5,092 nt of DNA, taken from positions 1 to 5,092 of the forward strand of contig JAFLKA010000052.1 in assembly GCA_022712735.1 (NCBI GenBank), in the 5' to 3' direction. Below, one piece after another: positions 1 to 5,092 of the stretch; position 1 is the stretch's first letter; every line of letters starts with the position of its first letter. The position numbers were made by a program, and so were the translations under genes. Origin of the DNA: Marinosulfonomonas sp. (GTDB lineage Bacteria; Pseudomonadota; Alphaproteobacteria; Rhodobacterales; Rhodobacteraceae). Below the pieces are notes generated by a model. That model worked only from the letters and a program-made list of their open reading frames with translations. It had not been told where the DNA came from and searched no databases.

Positions 1-991
1 CATGCTGATTGCCCAACCAAAGGGCAACCAGTTTCATGTGGTCGATAGCTTCTCGAAGTCGGTCCAGCTTGGATCGGGGCTTGAGGCGACGGGCAGGCTT
101 AGCCGTGCCTCGATCAAACGCACGGTTCAGGCGCTGCGGATTTGTAAGAAAAAGCTGCAAAACCATAATGTTTCGCGGATGCGGCTGGTGGCAACCGAGG
201 CCTGCCGCCGTGCCCATAACGCAAAAGAATTTCATCGGCTGGTCAAACGCGAGACCGGCTTGACGCTCGAAATTATCGAGCCCGAGGAAGAAGCGCGTCT
301 GGCGGTGATTTCCTGTGCGCCGCTGGTGTCAAACCGCACCGATCAGTTGCTGGTGGTCGATATTGGTGGTGGCTCGACCGAGCTGGTCTGGATCGACATA
401 TCCAAAGTGCCAAACGCGGATCGGGCCAATTCGATCATGCGCCTTCATAAAGGGTTCAAGCAGGACCCGTCGCTGGATTCCAACGCGCGTGTGGTCGACT
501 GGATTTCAGTGCCTTTGGGGGTTGCGACCCTGCGCGACATCTTTGATGACGTCGAGGATGATGCGGCGCGTTTCGCATTGATGTCCTGCCATTTCGAGGA
601 AAAACTGGAAGGGTTTTCACCGTTCGAGAACGAGCAGGCCAAAGAGGGGTTCCAGATTGTCGGCACGTCCGGCACGGTCACCACGGTCGCGGCCTCGCAT
701 CTGGGGCTAAAGCGGTATGACCGCAACAAGGTGGACGGGTTGACGATGACCTCGGGGCAGATTGATGCGGTGGTGTGTGAGTATCTGGCGATGGGGCCGG
801 AGGGGCGCCGTGCTGATCCGCGCATCGGGCGGGACCGTCAGGCGTTGATCATGTCGGGGGCGGCAATTTTGCAAGCGCTGCTGCGGGTCTGGCCAACCGA
901 CCGTTTGTCGGTTGCGGATCGCGGTCTGCGCGAAGGACTGCTATATGCACAAATGAGCGCCGATGGGGTGCTACAGGATGGAATGATTTAA
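1..991 (+). CDS. ppx: Ppx/GppA family phosphatase, 5'-truncated by window edge
   Basis: Exopolyphosphatase / guanosine pentaphosphate phosphatase family (ASKHA fold), which removes terminal phosphate from polyphosphate or pppGpp in the cytosol. Residues are counted from the Met codon at position 2. An EEEAR stretch (95-99) matches the family segment carrying the catalytic glutamate. [13 protein letters not shown] (118-130) is the phosphate-binding loop, [10 protein letters not shown] (221-230) is the second glycine-rich loop, and [11 protein letters not shown] (305-315) is the C-terminal family signature. The Met at position 2 is unlikely to be the start: MLIA continues the family's first phosphate motif, usually DxGTNSCR(L/M)LIA, so the N-terminal strand and that motif lie outside the window. 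The visible 329 residues contain only the two-lobed phosphatase core; the helical C-terminal domain of the long E. coli PPX is absent. The stop overlaps the rlmE start by one base, so the two are probably cotranscribed. Polyphosphate versus pppGpp preference cannot be told from sequence. Confidence 0.93.
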   Translation, partial: MLIAQPKGNQFHVVDSFSKSVQLGSGLEATGRLSRASIKRTVQALRICKKKLQNHNVSRMRLVATEACRRAHNAKEFHRLVKRETGLTLEIIEPEEEARLAVISCAPLVSNRTDQLLVVDIGGGSTELVWIDISKVPNADRANSIMRLHKGFKQDPSLDSNARVVDWISVPLGVATLRDIFDDVEDDAARFALMSCHFEEKLEGFSPFENEQAKEGFQIVGTSGTVTTVAASHLGLKRYDRNKVDGLTMTSGQIDAVVCEYLAMGPEGRRADPRIGRDRQALIMSGAAILQALLRVWPTDRLSVADRGLREGLLYAQMSADGVLQDGMI

Positions 992-1704
992 TGGCGAAGA
1001 AACCAGGCGGAAATAACAGCGGGCGCGGGCAACGTGATCTGCGCACCAAAGTCAAAACTGCACGGGGGCGCAAGCTGTCCTCGACCCTGTGGCTGGAGCG
1101 TCAGTTGAATGATCCCTATGTGAAAAAGGCGAAGTCGGACGGGTATCGTGGCCGCGCGGCTTACAAAATTCTGGAACTGGACGACAAGTATCGCTTTCTG
1201 GTGCCTGGTGCGCGGGTGGTCGACCTAGGCTGTGCCCCTGGGGGCTGGCTGCAAGTGGCGGTGCCGAGGGTCAATGCGCTGGGGGATCGCAAAGGCAAGG
1301 CTGTGGGCCGGTTGCTGGGGATTGATCTGCAAGAGGTGGAACCCGTCGTGGGGGCCGAAATCCATTTACTGGATTTCATGGAGGATGACGCCGACCTGAA
1401 GGTCAAGGAATGGCTGGATGGCAAGGCGGACGTGGTGATGTCCGATATGGCGGCATCGGCATCGGGCCATAAACAGACCGACCATATGCGGATCATGGCG
1501 CTGTGTGAAACGGCGGCCTATTTCGCCTTTGATGTGCTGGAAGTGGGCGGCACATTTATCGCCAAGGTTCTGGCGGGCGGCGCCGAGGGGGATTTGCAAA
1601 AGCTGCTAAAGCAGAAATTTGACAAGGTGGCGAATGTGAAACCGCCAGCCAGCCGATCAACCAGTTCCGAGAAGTTTGTGGTCGCCACAGGGTTCCGCGG
1701 GTAA
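991..1704 (+). CDS. rlmE: 23S rRNA (uridine-2'-O-)-methyltransferase RlmE (FtsJ/RrmJ)
   Basis: SAM-dependent 2'-O-methyltransferase of the FtsJ family, which in E. coli methylates U2552 in the A loop of 23S rRNA during late 50S assembly. The protein has 237 residues. SAM motif I is [11 protein letters not shown] (77-87). By alignment from memory to E. coli RlmE, the expected active-site residues are present: K59 (in RAAYKI), D152 (in VMSDMAA), K192 (in FIAKV) and E227 (in [10 protein letters not shown]), plus the cofactor-binding D112 (in GIDL). It is longer than the 209-residue E. coli enzyme mainly because of a basic, Gly/Arg/Lys-rich N-terminal tail of about 28 residues, probably an RNA-binding extension. 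Start: ATG at 991 overlaps the ppx stop (TAATG), with GGA about 8 bases upstream inside ppx, which suggests translational coupling. The enzyme is a housekeeping type and its catalytic set looks complete. Confidence 0.96.
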   Translation: MAKKPGGNNSGRGQRDLRTKVKTARGRKLSSTLWLERQLNDPYVKKAKSDGYRGRAAYKILELDDKYRFLVPGARVVDLGCAPGGWLQVAVPRVNALGDRKGKAVGRLLGIDLQEVEPVVGAEIHLLDFMEDDADLKVKEWLDGKADVVMSDMAASASGHKQTDHMRIMALCETAAYFAFDVLEVGGTFIAKVLAGGAEGDLQKLLKQKFDKVANVKPPASRSTSSEKFVVATGFRG

Positions 1705-1724
1705 AATTCTTTGAAAGAATTTTA
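1702..1724. terminator. AT-rich palindrome 1 at the rlmE 3' end
   Basis: A 23-base perfect palindrome around G1713, with arms TAAAATTCTTT and AAAGAATTTTA. It includes the rlmE TAA stop itself. The right arm ends in TTTT followed by AATT, and the left arm is A-rich, so it resembles a bidirectional Rho-independent terminator between converging genes. The stem is AT-rich and weak on its own. Sequences of this kind are, to my knowledge, common downstream of genes in Rhodobacterales. The terminator role is inferred. Confidence 0.55.
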
Positions 1725-1726
1725 AT

Positions 1727-1747
1727 TGGAAAATTAGAAATTTTCCA
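1727..1747. terminator. AT-rich palindrome 2 between convergent genes
   Basis: A 9-bp perfect stem TGGAAAATT / AATTTTCCA with the three-base loop AGA. It lies three bases after the first palindrome and ten bases from the stop of the minus-strand symporter gene. There is no long T-run on either side, but the next bases on the minus strand are AT-rich (AATTAAAATT). With its neighbour it probably forms the shared terminator region for rlmE and the symporter gene. Confidence 0.5.
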
Positions 1748-1756
1748 CTCTGGCTG

Positions 1757-3421
1757 CTAGCTGTGTTCCTCGTTTTGTTCGGTCAGGCGGCTGGACAGCA
1801 ATTCACCGGTATCCAGCAGGATGGAATAGGCCACCATCGACACCGCTGTATTGATCTGTTTCAGCGCCCGCAGGGTTTCCTGATGGATATTGCTGGTCTC
1901 GATGCTGTCAGTCGCAGCCATACGCAGGCGTTCCAGATGGCGACGTTGCAGTTCTTGTTCCACATCGCGCACCGCTTCTTTTTCCTCGATCAACTGGCGG
2001 GCGGAATCGACGCTGTTGGTCATCAGCACGTTGAGCGACAGTTGCACATTCGACAGCACGCGGTCGTGAAAATCGCACAACTCCTGCCAGCCCTCGGGCG
2101 AAAATTGCAGCCCCTTGTCGGTGATTTTTTGCGCCATCCCCAGCAGGTTTTTCGAAATCACATCGCCCGCCGATTCAAGGTTAATCGCAATCGAGGACAG
2201 CTCCATACTGTTGCGAGCCTCGTCCTCGGCCAGTTTGTTCTGGTGTAGTTTTGCCAGATACAGCTTGGTTTCAAAATGCATCGCGTTCACGTTGGACTCA
2301 TTAGTGTGGACACCTTTGGCGGTCGCGTCGTCCCAGACCTCGTATAGGCCCATCACCGGTGACAGCATCGCCTCGATCGTTTCGCCAATCCGCAACACTT
2401 CGCGTGAAGCACAGGCCAGCGCACGTTCAGGCAAATCAAGCACGGTTTCATCCAGTGCGCTGATCCGTTCGGCAATGACCGCGTCGTCCGAGATAGGATC
2501 GGCAATAAAGCCATCCAGAAAACGCGTCAGCGGCTTGATCAGGAACAGGCCTATTAGCAAAATCGCAAGGTTATAGACCAGATGCAGATTGATGGCTTGG
2601 CGCGCGCCAGTTGCGCCCAGATATTCAAGCGGGATCGCGGCATTGGCAAGCAACAGCAGCGCAATAATCGCCCCGCCGCCGCGCAACAGCAGGTTGCCGA
2701 TCACGATGATACGGGCCGAGGCCTTGGCCCCGAGCGTCAAAGTATACGGTATGAAAGAGCCACCCAGATTGGCCCCCAGCACCATCGCCATTGCGGCCTC
2801 GACCGGCAACAGGCCCTGGGCGGTGAAGGTGACAAACATCAGCACGGCGGCGACACTGGAGTGCATCGCCCACGCCAGCAACGCCCCGACGATAAAGGCC
2901 GAGAAAACATCATTGGCCAGATAGCTGGCGACAGGGGCAATCGCCGCGCTGTCGCGGATCGGATCAGTGGCGGCGCGGATCATATCGAGCGACACCAGCA
3001 CCAATGCCAGACCAATCAGGATGCGCCCTGTTTGGCGGGTTCGGGATTTTTTGCCTTTCAGGAACAGGGCAACCCCTATCAGCAACAGCATTGGCACCAG
3101 CCACGCGGCCCGCACCAGCAGGATCTGGGTGACAATGGCCGAGCCAAGATCAGCCCCGAGGAAAATCGCCAGCCCGACCGTGACCGTCAGCGTGCCTTTG
3201 GTGGCAAAGTTTGCAACCAGCAGGGCAACGGCGGTCGAGCTTTGCAACAGGATTGCGGCCAGAACGCCCGTGCCCGCCGCCAGCGGCGGATTGTTCGAGG
3301 AGCGGCGCAACCATGTGCGCAATTCTGATTTGAATGCCCGTTGAACACCGGTGCGGATAATCCGGACAGACCACAATAAAAGGGCGGCTGCCCCGGCTAA
3401 ATTTAGAATAAAAATAAGCAA
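1757..3421 (-). CDS. Na+/phosphate symporter family protein with PhoU-like C-terminal domain
   Basis: Inner-membrane protein of the Na/Pi cotransporter family (PNaS, related to NptA/YjbB and SLC34), 554 residues. The first ~300 residues hold two inverted membrane repeats with roughly eight to nine hydrophobic segments (for example 2-19, 46-72, 80-102, 106-121, 132-149, 172-200, 205-225, 237-262, 278-298). Repeat 1 has QSSTA (60-64) then GADLGSA (89-95); repeat 2 has HSSVA (187-191) then GANLGGS (216-222), with His replacing the usual Gln. Residues ~330-545 are hydrophilic and helical, like the PhoU-type domain found in YjbB-like proteins. The start is TTG at 3421, not ATG: the encoded N-terminus (LIFILNLAGAAALLLW) matches the family start, GAGG lies five bases upstream, and the frame has a stop 11 codons further up with no ATG or GTG between. 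It is divergent from phnD. Import is the usual assumption, but E. coli YjbB has been linked to phosphate export, so the direction is unresolved. Confidence 0.93.
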   Translation of the reverse strand: MLIFILNLAGAAALLLWSVRIIRTGVQRAFKSELRTWLRRSSNNPPLAAGTGVLAAILLQSSTAVALLVANFATKGTLTVTVGLAIFLGADLGSAIVTQILLVRAAWLVPMLLLIGVALFLKGKKSRTRQTGRILIGLALVLVSLDMIRAATDPIRDSAAIAPVASYLANDVFSAFIVGALLAWAMHSSVAAVLMFVTFTAQGLLPVEAAMAMVLGANLGGSFIPYTLTLGAKASARIIVIGNLLLRGGGAIIALLLLANAAIPLEYLGATGARQAINLHLVYNLAILLIGLFLIKPLTRFLDGFIADPISDDAVIAERISALDETVLDLPERALACASREVLRIGETIEAMLSPVMGLYEVWDDATAKGVHTNESNVNAMHFETKLYLAKLHQNKLAEDEARNSMELSSIAINLESAGDVISKNLLGMAQKITDKGLQFSPEGWQELCDFHDRVLSNVQLSLNVLMTNSVDSARQLIEEKEAVRDVEQELQRRHLERLRMAATDSIETSNIHQETLRALKQINTAVSMVAYSILLDTGELLSSRLTEQNEEHS

Positions 3422-3426
3422 TTTTG

Positions 3427-3430
3427 CCTC
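3427..3430 (-). promoter_or_regulatory. Ribosome binding site supporting the TTG start
   Basis: On the minus strand GAGG is followed by five bases (CAAAA) and then TTG. This standard spacing decides the start of the symporter gene, because no ATG or GTG occurs in frame between this site and the upstream stop. Confidence 0.7.
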
Positions 3431-3437
3431 GTTCGCG

Positions 3438-3459
3438 CTAGTAAAGTGCGTTTACCTAG
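3438..3459. repeat. Imperfect inverted repeat upstream of the symporter gene
   Basis: CTAGTAAA, then GTGCG, then TTTACCTAG: the arms match as CTAG+TAAA against TTTA+CTAG with one extra C in the right arm. The inner GTAAA-N5-TTTAC is perfect. It lies 17-38 bases upstream of the symporter TTG start, where a promoter or operator would be expected. An operator role is a guess from position and symmetry. Confidence 0.35.
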
Positions 3460-3487
3460 GCGCATGGAAAACCATTTGCAAGTAAAT

Positions 3488-3516
3488 TTGACACCACGCG
3501 GCTGTAATATTGTTAA
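3488..3516 (+). promoter_or_regulatory. Possible sigma-70-type promoter for phnD
   Basis: TTGACA (3488-3493) matches the -35 consensus exactly. At 17 bases spacing there is TGTTAA (3511-3516), a poor -10 with three of six matches. If used, transcription would start near 3523 and leave a leader of about 87 bases. It overlaps the Pho-box-like element below; a PhoB-activated promoter would normally have its box at the -35 position, so the two readings compete. Confidence 0.25.
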
Positions 3517-3519
3517 CAT
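3502..3519 (+). promoter_or_regulatory. Weak Pho-box-like sequence in the divergent region
   Basis: CTGTAAT-ATTG-TTAACAT has the 7+4+7 layout of the PhoB box (CTGTCAT, four bases, CTGTCAT). The first half matches six of seven and the second only four of seven. The location, about 90 bases before phnD and 80 before the symporter start, and the phosphorus-related genes on both sides make PhoB control plausible, but the match is weak and could be chance in an AT-rich spacer. Confidence 0.25.
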
Positions 3520-3546
3520 AAGAGGCAGGATACGCGGAATTTTTCC

Positions 3547-3565
3547 TTGCTAAAATCCTTAGCAA
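3547..3565. repeat. Perfect inverted repeat in the phnD upstream region
   Basis: TTGCTAA, five bases (AATCC), TTAGCAA. This is a perfect 7-bp dyad 45 bases before the phnD ATG. It could be a repressor or activator operator, or a small hairpin in the phnD leader RNA. There is no T-run after it, so it is not a terminator. Confidence 0.45.
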
Positions 3566-3598
3566 CACTAGCCTACTGAAATACAAAAAAGCACATCT

Positions 3599-3604
3599 GG
3601 GAGG
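3599..3604 (+). promoter_or_regulatory. Strong ribosome binding site of phnD
   Basis: GGGAGG ends five bases before the ATG at 3610. It fixes this start, which also gives a complete signal peptide. A second ATG at 3605 directly abuts the site in another frame and reads only ATG CAA TGA, so it is not a rival start. Confidence 0.75.
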
Positions 3605-3609
3605 ATGCA

Positions 3610-4584
3610 ATGAAACTGAACACACTTTTATCAACAGTGGCTGTATTGGCGGCTTTTACATTTGGGGCGGGTTCCGCAATGGCACAGGATTGCCCGCGCG
3701 GTGATCTGGACGATCGTTATTGCGATGTCGACGGTGACCTGATTGCCGACACGCCGACTGACCCAAGCAAGCTGCTTGATCCCGATACGTTGATCTTTGC
3801 CTATACACCGGTTGAAGATCCGGCTGTATATAAAGAAGCATGGTCCGATTTCCTGACCCATCTGGAAGCAAAAACCGGCAAGGATGTCGTGTTTTTCCCT
3901 GTTCAATCGAACGCCGCCCAAATCGAGGCGATGCGCTCGGGCCGTTTGCATATTGCAGGCTTTAACACAGGGTCCAACCCGCTGGCTGTGAACTGCGCCG
4001 GCTTTAGCCCGTTCACCCTGATGGGCCGCGAAGATGGCAGCTTTGGTTACGAGATGGAAATCCTGACCTACCCTGGTTCAGGCATCGAAAGTGTCGAGGA
4101 TATTCGCGGTAAACAGTTGGCCTTTACCTCGCCGACCTCCAACTCGGGCTTCAAGGCGCCATCGGCTATTTTGAAAGCTGATTTCGGCATGATCCCTGAG
4201 CGCGATTTTGAAGCGGTCTATTCTGGCAAACACGACAACTCGATCCTGGGTGTGGCCAACAAAGACTATGTTGCTGCCTCGATCGCCAATTCGGTGCGTG
4301 ACCGGATGATTAGCCGCGGTGTGATCACTGCGGATCAAATCGTATCGATCTATAAATCGCAAACCTTCCCGACAACGGGTTTTGGTACGGTTTACAACCT
4401 GACACCCGAGCTTCAGGCCTCGATCAAGGACGCGTTCTTCTCGTTTGAATGGGATGGCACCAGCTTGCAGGAAGAATTCTCCAAGTCAGGCGAGGGCCAG
4501 TTCCTGCCGATGACATATCAGGAATTCTGGGATGTGATCCGTAAAATCGATGCGGCGAACGGCGTTTCCTACGCTTGCGAATAA
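3610..4584 (+). CDS. phnD: Periplasmic phosphonate/phosphite/phosphate-binding protein PhnD
   Basis: Substrate-binding protein of a PhnCDE-type ABC importer, 324 residues. A Sec signal peptide (K2, hydrophobic core about 5-20) ends at AMA, with probable cleavage after A25. Next is an acidic segment (28-57) holding C28, C38 and an Asp-spaced loop D39-x-D41-G-D43-x-x-x-D47. The binding-protein domain starts near residue 60 with LIFAYTPVEDPAVY. SPTSNSG (174-180) corresponds to the Ser/Thr loop that holds the phosphonate group in E. coli PhnD, and NAAQIEAMRSGRLHIAGF (101-118) is a conserved family stretch. Four cysteines in the mature protein (28, 38, 129, 323) could form two disulfides in the periplasm. 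It is followed by phnC in the same direction, so this is probably a phnDC(E) operon. The family includes proteins for phosphonates, phosphite and phosphate, and the ligand here cannot be fixed from sequence. Confidence 0.92.
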   Translation: MKLNTLLSTVAVLAAFTFGAGSAMAQDCPRGDLDDRYCDVDGDLIADTPTDPSKLLDPDTLIFAYTPVEDPAVYKEAWSDFLTHLEAKTGKDVVFFPVQSNAAQIEAMRSGRLHIAGFNTGSNPLAVNCAGFSPFTLMGREDGSFGYEMEILTYPGSGIESVEDIRGKQLAFTSPTSNSGFKAPSAILKADFGMIPERDFEAVYSGKHDNSILGVANKDYVAASIANSVRDRMISRGVITADQIVSIYKSQTFPTTGFGTVYNLTPELQASIKDAFFSFEWDGTSLQEEFSKSGEGQFLPMTYQEFWDVIRKIDAANGVSYACE

Positions 4585-4601
4585 TCGTTTGAATTAAACG
4601 A
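4585..4601 (+). other. Small stem-loop right after phnD
   Basis: TCGTTT, loop GAATT, AAACGA: a perfect 6-bp stem starting at the base after the phnD stop codon. It lies directly before the larger hairpin and probably forms part of the same 3' structure. Confidence 0.4.
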
Positions 4602-4634
4602 ATTGCGGCGGCTACTTAAGGTGGCCGCCGCAAT
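4602..4634 (+). other. Strong intercistronic hairpin between phnD and phnC
   Basis: The left arm is ATTGCGGCGGCTAC (4602-4615), the loop TTAAG (4616-4620) and the right arm GTGGCCGCCGCAAT (4621-4634). This gives 14 pairs including one G-U wobble, with a GC-rich core. It is followed by AATAATATC rather than a T-run, so it is not a classical intrinsic terminator. In ABC transporter operons such hairpins commonly protect the upstream binding-protein mRNA from 3' exonucleases and lower expression of the downstream genes; that role is inferred here. Confidence 0.65.
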
Positions 4635-4658
4635 AATAATATCAAAATGGGGTGGGCT

Positions 4659-5092
4659 ATGCTGAAGCTGGAACAGCTGACGATGACGTATAAGACCGGC
4701 GATCAGGCGCTAAAGGCTGTGTCGCTTGAAATTCCGGCTGGACAGGTTCTGGCGCTGATTGGCCCGTCGGGTGCGGGGAAATCCACATTGATCCGGTGCA
4801 TCAACCGGCTGGTTAATCCAACCAGCGGCAAGGTGTTTTTGGGCGATGTCGAGCTGACCACGCTTAAACCTGCGGGCCTACGCCGCGAGCGTCGCCGCAT
4901 GGGGATGATTTTTCAGGAATACGCGCTGGTTGAACGCCTCACGGTGATGGAAAACGTGCTGTCGGGCCGTTTGGGTTATGTCGGGTTCTGGCGCAGTTTT
5001 CTGCGTAAATTCCCGCAATCGGATGTGGACGAGGCATTTCGTTTGCTGGACCGCGTTGGCCTGCTGCATATGGCCGACAAACGCGCCGACGA
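4659..5092 (+). CDS. phnC: Phosphonate-type ABC transporter ATP-binding protein PhnC, 3'-truncated by window edge
   Basis: ATPase subunit that powers the PhnD-linked importer at the inner face of the cytoplasmic membrane. The first 144 residues are visible of a protein normally near 260. The N-terminus [14 protein letters not shown] is typical. Walker A is GPSGAGKST (35-43). The Q-loop is [24 protein letters not shown], with key Q86 and the family pattern LV-x-RLTV-x-x-NVL-x-GRL, which is characteristic of PhnC rather than a generic ABC ATPase. The window ends just before the expected LSGGQ signature, so Walker B, the signature and the H-loop are not seen. Start: ATG at 4659 follows the G-rich GGGGTGGG, a weak Shine-Dalgarno; an in-frame ATG four codons earlier (4647) has no ribosome binding site. 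The 74-bp gap after phnD holds two hairpins. A permease gene (phnE) is expected beyond the edge but not shown. Confidence 0.93.
   Translation, partial: MLKLEQLTMTYKTGDQALKAVSLEIPAGQVLALIGPSGAGKSTLIRCINRLVNPTSGKVFLGDVELTTLKPAGLRRERRRMGMIFQEYALVERLTVMENVLSGRLGYVGFWRSFLRKFPQSDVDEAFRLLDRVGLLHMADKRAD

Noticed and set aside
445..825. Minus-strand open frame of 126 codons inside ppx
   Set aside because: Ser/Arg/Pro-rich antisense shadow of ppx with no supporting signals.
1763..2248. Plus-strand open frame of 161 codons opposite the PhoU-like domain
   Set aside because: It lies wholly antisense to a confident coding region, has no ribosome binding site and no recognisable domain.
2582..3328. Long plus-strand open frame (248 codons) opposite the symporter gene
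   Set aside because: Its translation is Gln/Arg/Gly-rich, low in hydrophobic residues and recognisable as no protein. It is the antisense shadow of the GC-rich membrane gene.
3511..3518. Perfect palindrome TGTTAACA as a separate operator
   Set aside because: Eight-base palindromes are frequent by chance in AT-rich spacers, and it lies within the Pho-box-like element already listed.
3605..3613. Two-codon upstream open frame ATG CAA TGA overlapping the phnD start
   Set aside because: The ATG directly abuts the Shine-Dalgarno sequence with no spacing, so initiation there is unlikely; it is probably chance.
3452..3634. Minus-strand 60-codon open frame across the divergent spacer
   Set aside because: It overlaps the phnD start and ribosome binding site, has no clear ribosome binding site of its own, and encodes no recognisable protein.
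4602..4645. Hairpin after phnD as an intrinsic terminator
   Set aside because: It is followed by AATAATATC rather than a T-run, and phnC follows in the same direction, so full termination is unlikely.
4647..4658. Earlier in-frame ATG for phnC
   Set aside because: It has no ribosome binding site before it, and the G-rich stretch between the two ATGs better serves the start at 4659, which gives a family-type N-terminus.
4703..5069. Minus-strand open frames opposite phnC
   Set aside because: The plus strand carries an unmistakable ABC ATPase with Walker A and Q-loop, and the minus-strand translations look random.

Overview
The window reads as chromosomal DNA of an alphaproteobacterium, most likely a Rhodobacterales (Roseobacter-type) bacterium. 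This is inferred from moderately high GC with AT-rich intergenic palindromes, from the ppx-rlmE gene pair, and from protein N-termini that look typical of that order. No database search was possible, so the taxonomy is a judgement from recognition. It contains no mobile element, CRISPR array, tRNA or rRNA.

Layout. On the left, on the + strand, is the 3' part of a Ppx/GppA-type exopolyphosphatase / guanosine pentaphosphate phosphatase gene. Its stop codon overlaps by one base (TAATG) the start of rlmE, the 23S rRNA 2'-O-ribose methyltransferase gene. Two tandem AT-rich palindromes (1702-1747) separate rlmE from a converging minus-strand gene, a Na+/phosphate symporter-family membrane protein with a cytoplasmic PhoU-like C-terminal domain. 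That gene starts at a TTG codon. A 188-bp divergent intergenic region follows, with several inverted repeats and a weak Pho-box-like sequence. On the right, on the + strand, are phnD (a periplasmic phosphonate/phosphate-type binding protein with a signal peptide and an unusual acidic Asp-rich, Cys-containing N-terminal segment) and the 5' part of phnC, the ABC transporter ATPase, which runs off the window. A strong 14-bp hairpin lies in the 74-bp phnD-phnC gap.

How it fits together. Apart from rlmE, the genes share a phosphorus theme: polyphosphate or (p)ppGpp turnover (Ppx), Na+-coupled movement of inorganic phosphate with a PhoU-like regulatory tail, and ABC import of phosphonate, phosphite or phosphate (PhnDC, with the permease expected just beyond the right edge). 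The divergent arrangement of the symporter and phn genes suggests co-regulation, possibly by phosphate status, but the Pho-box evidence is weak. I see no strong case for an undescribed system here. The best second looks are the phnD N-terminal segment, the intercistronic hairpin, the shared divergent regulatory region, the changed motif in repeat 2 of the symporter, and the two gene starts that automated calling could miss or misread.
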